From NCBI GenBank assembly GCA_029378245.1, contig JARKIF010000001.1, forward strand, positions 2,170,001 to 2,234,000: 64,000 nucleotides of DNA. The letters are read 5' to 3'. Shown one piece after another: positions 1 to 10,273 of the stretch. The DNA is from Roridomyces roridus (lineage: Eukaryota > Basidiomycota > Agaricomycetes > Agaricales > Mycenaceae). The translations under genes were made by a program, and so were the position numbers. Below the pieces are notes generated by a model. The model saw only the letters and a list, made by a program, of their open reading frames with translations. It was not told the origin of the DNA and did no database searches. Positions within the stretch are counted from its first letter, which is position 1. Each line of letters starts with the position of its first letter.

Positions 1-1552
1 CGCAGCTTCAGACCGTCGTACATAGTGCACACAAGCGCTCTGTTCATTGTATTCTACTAGAATACATTCGGTACAACTCTGGTGGTGCGAACACCACAGC
101 CCTCAAGGTACAAAAAATGACCCGGGGGTTCTGAACCCCACGACATTGGTCGCCGCGAGAGCCCAAATAGATCAAGTACATATTTAAATTTGCCCCGCAC
201 CTCAGCCGACGCAGCGGCTCGCTTCGAGCCACTCCCGCGGGACCGCATCGACGCAACGCGGGAGCGTGGTGGTAATCACGGTCGGTGGGGTGGTGGCTGG
301 AACGGCATGCATGCAGGGACAGTCTGAGTTGGGGCTCAACATTTAGACAGCAATGAAACAAGTAAAGAGCGACGTGAAAGAAACTCACCGCCATCCTGAT
401 CGTGCTCCGAATCGCGGTGGACTCAATCCATCATCATATTGCTACGTATTCGTTCCTGACGAGGACTGGTAGCAAGAGAGCGAAGATGGAGTCTGACACG
501 GGACGACACCACCCGATCAACCAGGGTCGCCCTCGCCCTGCTCTGTGGTGAGAGTTGGGTAGAGGGTCACACCTGGATTCATGGGAGGTAAAAAAAAAAG
601 TATGGAAAAGAATATTTCGAGAGGAGAGCATGGGGATCGAGACCACGCACCCAAGGGCGTCGAGCCCAGCCTCGAAGGTCGCCGAGGAACGGGGGAGAGA
701 GCTTGCATATCCTGAGCTTCGAGCGAGGCGTGCTGCTGGCGTTCGAATTTCGAATGAGAGGATTCTTTTCCCTGGCGCCAAGAGTCAGCACCCCAGACAG
801 AGACGAGCGAAAACAACGCAAAGGAGAGGCTGAGTTAAAGGTCGTAAGGCCAGACCAGAATCCCGGGCCAAAGATGGATGTGCACGGTAGCTGGGAGATA
901 TGGAACACACTTGAGTGACGGGGCTGCACATTTCCTGTGATCAGGCGAGAGCTGGATGTTATTTGCGCCGGTCAGTCGTACTTGTCTTGCGTCAGGCACG
1001 GAGGCAGCATCAGATACACCGTCATGATTTGAAGAGGATGTGGATCGTTATTCTGTGAGCAAGGAAAAGATCAAGGATTCGTGTGGGGCGCTCGAGCGAC
1101 GCACCTGATAGCCTCGGATCCCTTTCACCAAGAACAACATGAGTTCCACAGTATTGTATGTCTTGTGTCTCCGGTAAGGGTGCACTGTTGAGCGTGTCTT
1201 CGGCCGCAAGAGCGACGGTGGAGGACCTGTGCAAATCAAGATACCCTGAGCTACGAATGTGAGAGAAGCCACGTACCTGAAGCGCTCCGCAGAGTGGGAG
1301 CTTGGTGCGAGAAATGCCACCGTGTCGCCTGTCAGGCTATTGAGGGCCCGGCACAGCAACTCGCTGAAACTCGCGGTCGACGCGTCAATTGCCTTGCTCA
1401 GAGCCGATTCATCGAGAAGGAAAGGGAGGGAAGACGACCGGATGCGATGTGGGGCGCGTATACGACGCGCACAGGCGACGGCGACGGCGACGGTGAGGAG
1501 AAGAGTTGACGAGTGCTGGCACTGTGGCAGTGGACAAGTGGCAGATTGATGG
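1..1552. other. No supported gene
   Basis: Short open frames occur on both strands, but none shows a recognisable domain or a consistent chain of exons. The longest, on the minus strand at 1048-1719, runs through the left LTR of the neighbouring element and is therefore not trusted as a unit. Its middle part, about 1250-1450, has a plausible amino-acid composition and could be a gene relic. A short GGCGAC-type run lies near 1470-1500. Confidence 0.4.
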
Positions 1553-1559
1553 GCAACCC

Positions 1560-1637
1560 AATCGGGACACTTGCTCTTGATTCGGATTCCTTGCTCCGGC
1601 CTCCTCGGACCTTGCTCGGAGCCTCGGACTCGATCGG
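1560..1637 (+). promoter_or_regulatory. F-box-family leader segment, left half
   Basis: The segment begins AATCGGGACACTTGCTCTTG and matches sequence upstream of three other genes in the window: about 33484, about 40463, and about 52112 on the minus strand. Here it is cut off from its right half (3587-3655) by the LTR element. If the element is removed and one TCGG copy deleted, the segment runs directly into the F-box gene. It probably holds the promoter and 5' leader. The matches are visible by eye; the regulatory role is inferred. Confidence 0.6.
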
Positions 1638-1804
1638 TGGGGTGGGTCGGGGGCGGCCTGACAAGCGGGGAGCGGTGATCACGATGGCAGAGAACCTCTG
1701 TGAATGCGGCAGAGGACAAGGCTTGGCTGATCTACACATACAAACACTAACTAGACCACACCGATCATACCCGCCACCGTGACAGGGCCCTCGGCCCTGG
1801 CACA
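1638..1804 (-). repeat. Long terminal repeat, left copy
   Basis: This direct repeat with TG..CA ends differs from the right copy by one base (T at 1675 against C at 3457). Such near identity implies a recent insertion. Confidence 0.7.
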
Positions 1805-1889
1805 TGCGCCCACAACCACGAAAGGCAGCGGCCACGCTGCCGAATCTCCAAGAAAAGAAAAAGAGAAAAACACACAACAACTCGCGCCC

Positions 1890-2939
1890 TCAAGCCGGCC
1901 GAACCCAACCCAATGCAGTCAGCGCGCGACTGAGATCGCGGAGCCGAGGATCGTGACCCCAATCAAGATGGGAATTTTTGGCGAAGGGAGGAGTCGCGCT
2001 TGGAAAATGGGACGGGGTACGCGAGGATGGAGGGTTCGGGTAGCGTACATGTCGCTTTTTGTTATTTGAATCATAAATATTGAGTATGATTGTTGGAGGT
2101 GAACAACGAGAAGATGCGGATGGATCATCGGACGTTTTGGGAGCGCGAGAGGCGCGGGAATGGGATGGGCGACACACGGGGTCACGAGCGGATCTTTTGC
2201 GACGTTTGTGGAGGCTCGCGAATGGTTGCGATGATTTTGTACGAAGATCGGAGAAGTCGCGCATGAAGGTGGAAGGTGCGGAGAGTGCGGGGGCGATGGC
2301 GCACGAAGGTTTGGGCTTGGGGGACATGGGAGGGTCGTCCTGGGTCGTGTCGTCGGCCCAGTCGAAAGGGACAGACGGAACGATGGTAAACGTGAGCAGG
2401 GACTGCGGCGCGTCGGGAACGGTGGCGGGAGTGGGGAGGGGATCGGTCTGGGTCGCCATAGATGCCGTAGAAACAAGGGAGGGAAGAGAAGGAAGGAGAC
2501 ACGCCTCTGAACGTTGACGCGACCGCTCCACCTCTTGCCCGAGTGCCCAACCCACGTCAAAACCCCAAACTCTCTCGGCCTCCAATGTCTGCTGCACCCC
2601 TTCCAACACCGAGTACGCCTTGTCAAGCTGCCCAGCGTACCTGTCAAGCCGCTCCTCGCTCTCGAGGCGTCCCTCGTGAAACCCACACTTCCACGCGTGC
2701 TTCTCCAATTCCTCCGACAAAGCTGTGGCCTCCCTCTGGGCCGCCAAACGTCCCTCCTGGTACCCTTCCTTCCGCACATCCACCAGGTTCTTCTCCCCGC
2801 GATTGAGGCCGATGCTATAAGCCATATCCCAGAGTCTGCGCAAGGATGCTGCATAAAGGCTGCCGCCGTTGGTTCGTGCCTCCTCGGAGACAGTTCGGGC
2901 GATCAAAAGATCGAGTTTTGCGTTGTCGCCGAAAGACAT
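1890..2939 (-). CDS. Coiled-coil protein of unknown function, carried by LTR element
   Basis: A single-exon frame of 349 codons lies wholly inside the LTR-flanked element, its stop 85 bp from the left repeat. Residues 1-150 are charged and helical, rich in E, R, A and L, and look like a coiled coil. A Pro/Ser/Thr-rich linker follows, then a basic stretch around 245-265, and a conserved-looking C-terminus with DPRLRDLSRALTALGW. From memory, proteins with this N-terminal coil and DPRL..L..AL..LGW tail occur in many copies in agaric genomes, usually as hypothetical proteins. That fits a mobile-element passenger or a Gag-like role, but no capsid motif or zinc knuckle is visible. The start is the first ATG of the frame. 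Function is unknown. Confidence 0.6.
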   Translation of the reverse strand: MSFGDNAKLDLLIARTVSEEARTNGGSLYAASLRRLWDMAYSIGLNRGEKNLVDVRKEGYQEGRLAAQREATALSEELEKHAWKCGFHEGRLESEERLDRYAGQLDKAYSVLEGVQQTLEAERVWGFDVGWALGQEVERSRQRSEACLLPSLPSLVSTASMATQTDPLPTPATVPDAPQSLLTFTIVPSVPFDWADDTTQDDPPMSPKPKPSCAIAPALSAPSTFMRDFSDLRTKSSQPFASLHKRRKRSARDPVCRPSHSRASRAPKTSDDPSASSRCSPPTIILNIYDSNNKKRHVRYPNPPSSRTPSHFPSATPPFAKNSHLDWGHDPRLRDLSRALTALGWVRPA

Positions 2940-3057
2940 AGTGTCGGCGATGGGGTTCGTCAGAAAAGACGGGAGTCGTGGCTCGCGTGGTGCGCGATAT
3001 TATATTGGGTCGCGCCTCGCGCGACTGGGTTCGCACTGTGCGAAAAACGATGGGTGA

Positions 3058-3186
3058 CCGGCTCTACACGGCGGACCCGCAGACGGAGGGACGAGGGTGG
3101 CCGGCTATACACGGCGGACCCGCAGACGGACGGACGAGGGTGACCGGCTATACACGGCAGACCCGAAAACGGAGGGATGGAGGGAC
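3058..3186. repeat. 43-bp tandem repeat, three copies
   Basis: Units start with CCGGCT at 3058, 3101 and 3144, each containing CACGGC..ACCCG and a GGA-rich end. The third copy is more diverged. The array lies between the right LTR and the ORF start, so it is in the element's presumed 5' untranslated region. Confidence 0.85.
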
Positions 3187-3419
3187 GGTGCGACAACGGG
3201 GGTACCCGAAAAAACGGACTGGGAGGTGTTCGAACCTCAGGAAGGCGCGGTAATGAGACCGCAGGCGCGTGGTACAAAGGCAAAGGCTGTGTTGGAAGAT
3301 GCAGACGATGAGAGCACGGGATGGTGGCCGATGAGGAAAAGAGCTATCGCGGCAAATCGAGGCCGATCGGGGCTGATCAAAGGCAAGGCGTGGGTCGAAG
3401 GCCACTCCAATCACCAAGA

Positions 3420-3586
3420 TGGGGTGGGTCGGGGGCGGCCTGACAAGCGGGGAGCGGCGATCACGATGGCAGAGAACCTCTGTGAATGCGGCAGAGGACA
3501 AGGCTTGGCTGATCTACACATACAAACACTAACTAGACCACACCGATCATACCCGCCACCGTGACAGGGCCCTCGGCCCTGGCACA
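3420..3586 (-). repeat. Long terminal repeat, right copy
   Basis: This is the partner of 1638-1804 and is followed directly by the TCGG target duplication at 3587-3590. Confidence 0.7.
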
Positions 3587-3655
3587 TCGGTCGTTATATT
3601 GGACATGGCACCACAGTCTGCGTGGGATATCTCTTCTCGTCCTCACAGAGCACAT
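3587..3655 (+). promoter_or_regulatory. F-box-family leader segment, right half
   Basis: It contains ATTGGACATGG and TCTGCGTGGGATATCTC, both also found in the leader copies near 33580-33635 and 52045-52010 (minus). The first exon of the F-box gene follows. The left half lies at 1560-1637, beyond the LTR element. Confidence 0.6.
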
Positions 3656-5141
3656 ATGCAGAACACACCCCTCCTCCGGCAATCTCGCCTTGATGAAATC
3701 CAACGCCAGATGGCTGCTCTGCGTACCGAGGCAGAGCGGCTGGAGCAGGCCATGCGGACGCTCATCTACCCAATACTCTCGATCTCCCCCGAACTCACCA
3801 TCGCCATTTTCAAGGCTTGCGTCAATCAAGACCCGAAACACGGCCCACTGGCTTTGTCCCACGTTTGCAGCCAGTGGCGACAAGCAGCTCTAGCAACACC
3901 CGAACTCTGGACAAACATACAGTCAAGTAATCGATTTCATGGACTATCTAGCCTCTTCTGATCCTTCAACTCCAGCAATGGAGCTTCGGGTGTGGTTTGG
4001 TCGAACTGGGACCTGCCTTTTAAACGCAGATGTTACCATTCGGTCTTCGGGGGACTTGGCAACCCTCGAAGACTATCTCTTCGACCATCCGTCGAGGTGG
4101 GAGATGTTGACTCTGCGCATGGAGCACACTGCTTTCCCACGAGTCACTCGTTACTCGCTCCCATGTTTTCTTCCGTGCTTGCGGGGCCTCTATGTCAATC
4201 AAGGGCATATGCTGTATCCTTCCGCCGAGCACTTGGAAGTGGCCCCCTCGCTCATGGCCGCATATGCCCCCTGCCTTGTGGAGCTCAGAATGAAATATAT
4301 CGCCCATGTACTGGGCGCTCAAATGGCGATATTCACCTATCTCACTACTCTGTGCATCGCTGGCGACGACGCCGAGTGCCGTGCATTCCTAAATCTTGCA
4401 CCGAACCTCCAAAGTCTTACCATCTCTTCGCCTCCTCCGGAGCAGGAAGGACAGGTTGTTTCACCCCTTGTCATGTCCCAACTCCGCACGGTTATCATCC
4501 TTGACGGCTATCCCGGGTTCCTGGACCATCTTATTACTCCAGAGCTGGAGCATCTCCAGTTTGAACTCGATTTCGCTGTCTCACCAGTGGCTGTCAAGTC
4601 CCTGGTTTCGCGATCTGCGTGCACCCGCTCGCTTCGAGTGCTCGACATGTCCGTGGGGGAGGCAAACCAGGATCACGAGTTTACGTTCATTACTCGTTTT
4701 TTTGACTTGATGGGTACAGATCTTGCGAACCTTGAGAGGCTCACACTCAGAGAGCCTCTAGAGAACAGTCTTGATCCTCTGTTCTACCGCATGGGCCATC
4801 CTGGCGACCAAGATGCGTACACTGCAATCTTACCCGCTCTCAAGTCCCTAACCTTGATCAATGTCGGATACCTCGCCATTTCTACCGTGTCATCAATGGC
4901 GGCTATGCTGGAAACAAGGACCACCGACGTTCCAGAGATAGCGAAATTGGAGTCATTTAGGTTCTCTATTGAGGCCGATGCATGGAACCCCATCGACCAG
5001 GCCACTATCGACGATGCTCTCACCCAGGTGCGGAGTTTCCGTGATCGGGGGGTGCTTGACATTCAGGTCTATACCGCAAGTCCTCGGTTTACCAATGTCT
5101 GGGAGCTTCGTGAATGTCTCAACAGACGGTGCAAGCCTTAA
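3656..5141 (+). CDS. F-box-like protein, two exons (copy 1)
   Basis: Exons are 3656-3926 and 3976-5141, with a 49-bp intron (GTAATC..CCAG) conserved in position in the copies at 18571 and 40609. They join in frame to 478 residues. Residues 1-40 form a short coiled coil (QRQMAALRTEAERLEQ). An F-box-like motif follows at about 40-85 (IYPILSISPELTIAIFKAC, then LSHVCSQWRQAAL and TPELW). The rest is a leucine-rich C-terminal region read as degenerate LRRs. F-box proteins usually bind Skp1 and recruit targets to SCF ubiquitin ligases; the target here is unknown. The start at 3656 matches the MQN start of paralogues. An in-frame ATG at 3599 also exists. The leader is split by the LTR element, so expression may be altered. 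No frame lesion was seen. Confidence 0.75.
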
Positions 5142-5446
5142 ATTTCCTTCTCAGATTATTTCCGGAATGGAGACATATCCAGTGGCGGGGAGGATGGATC
5201 CGGGAAGGAGGTGTATGAACCGCAGCAGGAGAACACATGTACAGTAATTAAAAACAAGGGCCAGAATGGAGAAACCCTGTTTGAGAATGCTGCCCGGAAA
5301 GAGCGCCTCCACTGCGAGCCTGAGGTTGTCCTTACAGATTTGGCACGCTTGAGCATGGTCGAGGTCAAAGGATCGTTGGGTGGAGAAGCAATGGAGAAGT
5401 AAAATAGTAATAGTATGTCGGAACTCCAGATGCGACAAAAATAGAT

Positions 5447-7235
5447 ATGATTGCCGCGCAGCGCCGCGGCTCAGCCTCCTCCTTCATGTCATCTCCTCGA
5501 ATCCTCGCTAGGTGATTCAATAGCAGGTCTTGGCAGCCTATGGACTAAATGCGAATGCGCGCTTCTTAGGGACCACTCGCAACAGGACCAGGCCTCTCAC
5601 CGATGTATACGGGATGTGCAAATCTGCGAGGCCATCCTGGCCAATATGGAAGTGGACAAAGAGTCGCTTCTGGCGATAGCTTTGACATGCCGATTCTTGC
5701 ACCTCCCCGCCCTGCAAGTTTCATGGCGGATCGTAACGGACATAGAGCGGCTGCTCAGCCTCTGGCCTAGCTTCAAGCAATTTATAGTTAATGGGAGAAA
5801 AACATACGGATGTGTACGTGCATGGGCGCGAGGGTTGGGCTGAGAATTGCTGACCCGATGATTGCAGGAAATATATCATCCACGGAGGAGCAGTAAATGG
5901 ACGACATTCCGGCGGTATGCCAACTTTGTACGAAATTTGTTCATTACGCAGGATGTCGACGTTGCGCTTGGCATGCAACGGGAGCTTCTGGAGATGCGGC
6001 AACAGGGTCCCCTGCTGCCCAACCTCAAGAGTCTTGTATGCTCCGAAGCCACGCAGCAAATATGGCAAGCACTCTTCCTGGGACATAGTCGTGTCATAGG
6101 ACGCCCGAAACCCGGGGCTGAATCTCTTGAGGACATCCGTTTCGACCTCATGATCAACGGAACTCGTTACGTCCCTGGGGTCGGTCAGCCCCATCCCCTC
6201 AGCCACCTGCATTTACAAGGAGTGGCTAACACCAAAGTCTTCAACCGTTTTGCGCCCCATTTCAATGTCACCCTCACACATCTCCGAATTCAACAATTGG
6301 TAGCTCTACCTGCTCTGGATCCCGAACCTCATGGGCCTCAGTCATTCGATGTCGACTTCCTCCCCGTCCTGCAATCCCTCACCATCGACCAGTTCCATGA
6401 CACGGGCTTCGGGCGGCCGTTCCCACCCTTCATGGCCCTGAGGCATCTGAAGCTCTATTCTGCGTCTCAAGTACCGACGTTGAGACTCCTCCGTCTGCTT
6501 GGTACCACACGACTGGAGACCGTGCTCATTCATGGGCGTGACATGGACGAGAGCATCTGCGAAATAGTCGCAGCCCGTTGGTCCCAAACGCTCACGCTGT
6601 TCGATTTCAACAGCGGGGCGTTCGAGCATATTCATGCGTTGCGAGCATGCACGGCGCTACGGACCTTTTGTCTGGCGCCATTCACAGACTCGGGTGTGCA
6701 ACTGCACGGCACATTCCCCCTTGGCCAGTTCCTTGATTTGGCCTCCGGGTGGAACGCCCTCCGCAACCTGTCCATCACCGGGGCAACAAGCATATGCTTC
6801 ACGTCCTTAGGGCGCCTTGCGCGCCTCTTTCCTGCGCTGGCTTTCCTTCAGCTTGACTGGACCGAATTCGAACGCGGCTGCATTGCTCATGATCAGCCAT
6901 CGGCTGTGGATTCTGGAGCGCCCATTGTGGGACACGGATTGAAGCACCTCTTGATCTATTGGGAATGCCGCGTACAACCTCACGGTGGCGATGTGCATCC
7001 CTTCATGAGTCACCTTCGACACCACCTCTTCCCGCACCTTTCCCCTTCACCGTGGCGAGATTTGGACCAGAGGCTCGCTCTTGCCCGCGCCCTTGATGGT
7101 CTTTTCCCGCGTCTCGATTCAGTACTTCATACAAGTGAGATCGGTAGCCACGTTTGGGTCGACGTCATGGATGCGATTTTCGAGATGCAGGACGAGAGAG
7201 CGAATGCAAAGTCCCGGGCAGCCCGTCTGTATTAG
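5447..7235 (+). CDS. F-box-like protein, three exons
   Basis: Exons 5447-5511, 5570-5813 and 5868-7235 join in frame to 558 residues. The introns are 58 and 54 bp with GT..AG ends. An F-box-like segment follows the short first exon (ICEAILANMEVDKESLL, then IALTCRFLHLPALQVSW). A long C-terminal region has recurring leucine-rich strands such as LPVLQSLTIDQF and LRHLKLYSASQVPTL. The family is a common agaric F-box/LRR type, different from the MQN-type F-box genes elsewhere here: there is no N-terminal coiled coil with a 49-bp intron. A role as an SCF substrate adaptor is inferred from the family. The first exon rests on splice-phase agreement. The next in-frame ATG, at 5646, would delete most of the F-box. 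Confidence 0.7.
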
Positions 7236-7496
7236 CTGATATGATCAACAAATTTTATAAATTATGAATTATGCTGGCTGCAGCGCGTGCTACCTTCTTG
7301 GGTCGCGTTTCCGCTCAGAGAAGGTTGTGCAGCCACAAGCGACGCGGAGTACATACACGTGAGGCTGACGCGAGCAGCTTTGCCAGCGACCGACGATGGA
7401 GGCAGCTCAGGTACGTGCTCTTCCCTCCTTTGAACCTCTTTTCCTTCTCTTTATTCTGGTCTACGCATCGTGCCCAACTCCACCACGGTCCACCAC

Positions 7497-8444
7497 GTCT
7501 TCAAGATCCTTCTGCACATAGGACAAAATGGTGGAGATGCGACTACTGCAGGCCCCCTCCACGTATTACCAAGAAACTACGAAAGGGTGGAAAGAATAAT
7601 AAGGGCGCTCGGCGGGCTTTGAAGAAGATCTAGAAGAAGAAAAATGAGCCGTCCGAAATTTGTGAAAGGACATGACACGGCACATCGGTGACAATTCGAA
7701 TTCCCTCCCAATTAAATACACTAGGATGGTACAGAAATCGGCGTAGAAATAGGATTCCCGGCCATCCCGGCCATCCTGCTCGTGCAACGGCGCCCGGTTT
7801 TCGCCAGGGAGAGGAGGGGCGACGAGGACCGATGATTGGCAGGGCCGATGCGACAAGTCTCTTTTCCCCACTCCGCAGGGCGAGGGCGTCTTTCCGCGTT
7901 TTCTTCTTACATTCATCCTTCTCTGGAGTCTGCCGTCAGGGTCAATTTCTCCGCAACCGATGTTCAAACCACGATGGACCGGCGCTTCCCAACGGGCGAC
8001 TCTAATACTAGCAACCCCGAGTGTCTCAAGGCTCGCATGCGATATTTGGATTGGCAGGGAGAGTGCGTGTCACCTCTGTTGACTTCAGGAAGACCGAATT
8101 GTCGATCATCGGTCCTCGTCGCCCCTCCTCTCCCTGGCGAAAACCGGGCGCCGTTGCATGAGCAGGATGGCCGGGATGGCCGGGAATCCTATTTCTACAC
8201 CGATTTCTGTACCATCCTAGTGTATTTAATTGGGAGGGAATTCGAATTGTCACCGATGTGCCGTGTCATGTCCTTTCACAAATTTCGGACGGCTCATTTT
8301 TCTTCTTCTAGATCTTCTTCAAAGCCCGCCGAGCGCCCTTATTATTCTTTCCACCCTTTCGTAGTTTCTTGGTAATACGTGGAGGGGGCCTGCAGTAGTC
8401 GCATCTCCACCATTTTGTCCTATGTGCAGAAGGATCTTGAAGAC
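7497..8444. repeat. Near-perfect inverted repeat, 340-bp arms
   Basis: Arms 7497-7836 and 8105-8444 are reverse complements with only two mismatches seen by eye, around a 268-bp spacer. The arms contain part of a TET/JBP-type coding sequence (VLVAPPLPGE on the plus strand of the right arm). A transcript across the locus would fold into a long hairpin. No target duplication was found at the outer ends. Confidence 0.9.
7836..8170 (+). pseudogene. TET/JBP dioxygenase fragment
   Basis: The spacer and inner right arm read MRYLDWQGE, a gap shaped like an intron (GTGCGT..TTCAG, only about 26 bp), then VLVAPPLPGEN. This parallels MRFVDWQGE / intron / VLVAPPLPGEK in the gene at 61.6-63.5 kb. Only this short N-terminal stretch remains; the HxD and distal histidine regions are absent. 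Sequence to the left (CGTGCCCAACTCCACCAC near 7470) also matches the 5' part of the 61.6-kb gene. It is a relic of that family. Confidence 0.65.
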
Positions 8445-8907
8445 ACAGGATGTGAAACTAATTATCACGTTAACTGGGTCAATCATTTCATCGAAGGTTG
8501 CACGGAGAACGTACCCATCCATTGCCAACGTTGCAGTTGTTGATATTCGAACACGCGATAAACTGGTAATCGCATCGTTACTGAACGGAAAAAAAAATGG
8601 TTTCTATGTTCTACCTCTGTGTTCTGGACCTCGGGTGGGTTTCCACAGATGCAATAGACGGGTGGCCCGTCTAAAGCTGGCTCTGAAACCAGTATCGATG
8701 CTTCCGAGCAGCCCTATGCATCGAAATTAGCGGCAAAGAGGATGCTGGTACTAGACTCGCCAGGAGAGCGTCGTCATCCTGAGTGTTGCATGGCTGGATG
8801 GAAGAAGACCTGGAGATGCGACCCACGGGGTCTGGTCGACGTGCATCCGCATTCGTCAGGGGCTCGAAGACGACAGTCTTCTCTAGAAGGTCCTAGAAGT
8901 CGGCGTG
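8445..8907. other. No supported gene
   Basis: No frame with recognisable content was seen between the palindrome and the next gene. Confidence 0.4.
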
Positions 8908-10273
8908 TCAAGCGAATTTATTCTCAAGACCAAGACAAACAGCTTGAAGTGGAGTAGCCGGCAAGTTGAGGATCTAGAGCACGATGTATGCGGGTTTGGA
9001 TGATAAAAATGTGTGGGGAAACGTACGGTCTCGTGTCTGTGTACATTGGACTCCATGGTGACGTGAGCGGCGTCCGATCCAGAGGAGATCGGGGTATTTG
9101 GATCCTTGGCTGCTCAGTGCTAGAACAAGTATGAATGCGAAGAAACCAACTCACAGCAACGTCCATGAAGAACGGTGGCCAGTGAGCATGACCGGTGCCA
9201 GGCTCGGTCCGCTGCACGTCATTCTCCCCCCAATACGAACTAATGGACCAGGGCCACAACACGTTTTTGGAATCAAACACGTCCCGGTCAGCCGGAAGGA
9301 CCGCCGGCATCTTCTGGAGCTGTGCTCGCAAGGCATGTTGTATCCCGGCCACTTGTCCTTCGCAGGCAAAGACCAAAGCATCTCCAGTGGCCTTCTCGAC
9401 ATAGCGGAGAGCCGAATCGGGTGGGCGAAATATACCCAGAAACTGACGGATCTATATGCACTGTAAGGGTGAAGGTACTGTGATTATAGGAGAGAGTTGG
9501 CGCACTTGAATCGTGTGGAAGATGGACAGGTACTCTTGCAGCCGGCGATGTCCGAGCAGTAACAGAGGTGATAGCAGGCACCACGAAAGACATCGCAACT
9601 CGTTCTCCGACGCTTGATTGAGATTATCGGCATGGCTTGGGGGCAGCATGATCGCTTTGCTTCTATACTATGATTCAATGTCGTTAGTAAGGGGAAAGAC
9701 AGTGGTAGGTGGAATCAAACCTCCTGAACCCATCGCAGCCCTTGTACAGCTACCTGAAGAGTGGAGGAGTCTTGCTCCGGATCGGCATGTGCCAAGAAAG
9801 ACTTTCCATGGCCGTCCCACTTTTTGAGGGTGGCTAGGACCTTCAAGAGATGAGCAGTCGACAATGCAATGATGGAATTTGCTCACCTTGGCCGGTCTTG
9901 CGCTTAACGAGGGCTTTTTGCGCTCTTCCCGGAGAGGTTCTTGCCGGGGACAAACACGGGAAAAAACGAAGTCCAAGGCGCAAAAGCGCAGGAAAGTTTT
10001 CCAGAGCGCTTTGGTGTCATCCTGATTGGAGAAATCGGTCTGACTGGGCCCTCTTACAAGACTCTGCTGGAGTAACAAAACATCGGCGGTGGGTTCGTGA
10101 CACCAACCGCCTTCGATTTGCTGCAGGTCTTCTAGCAGCTGTGCCCACCCGCCGAGGCCCCACTGGATGACCTTCGCTTGGGGCATTTCCCTCCATGAGC
10201 CATCCGCAAACGGCTGAGAGGCCCATAAGTAATCCTTGAGCAGCGGTGTTTCAGTGAAGAGGGGAGGAGCCAT
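8908..10273 (-). CDS. Unknown protein, six exons, with one in-frame stop
   Basis: Reading from the minus-strand ATG at 10273, exons are 10273-9887, 9840-9721, 9667-9506, 9451-9155, 9119-9027 and 8973-8908. The five introns are 35-54 bp with GT..AG ends. Every exon is a multiple of three and every junction is phase 0, which strongly supports the chain. The only break is TGA at 9116-9114, the second codon of exon 5. The protein would be about 374 residues without it, or about 270 if translation ends there. Distinctive segments include IQWGLGGWAQLLEDLQQIEG near residues 35-55, MLPPSHADNLNQASENEL in exon 3 and FRPPDSALRYVEKATGDAL in exon 4. I do not recognise a family. It may be a very young pseudogene, or a gene with a shorter end. 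Confidence 0.6.

Larger units (their letters stand above)
1638..3586 (-). mobile_element. Short LTR-flanked retroelement-like insertion
   Basis: Two direct repeats of 167 bp (1638-1804 and 3420-3586) differ at one visible position. Both begin TG and end CA. The unit is flanked by TCGG on both sides (1634-1637 and 3587-3590), or ATCGG if the shared A is counted, which is the 4-5 bp target duplication expected of LTR retroelements. The interior is only 1615 bp. It carries one 349-codon ORF and a 43-bp tandem repeat, with no reverse transcriptase, integrase or protease. It is therefore a non-autonomous element of TRIM/LARD type. The minus orientation is inferred from the ORF direction and a possible TGG-starting primer site, TGGTGATTGGAG, three bases inside the 3420 repeat. 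No convincing polypurine tract was found. Confidence 0.7.

Noticed and set aside
1048..1719. 223-codon minus-strand open frame
   Set aside because: Its start lies in the left LTR and it spans the insertion boundary, so it cannot be an ancestral gene; no domain.
1846..1880. Purine-rich run considered as a polypurine tract of the LTR element
   Set aside because: It is purine-rich on the wrong strand for the inferred element direction and is not adjacent to the LTR.
8422..8730. 102-codon plus-strand frame right of the palindrome
   Set aside because: No domain, starts inside the palindrome arm, and no supporting splice signals.
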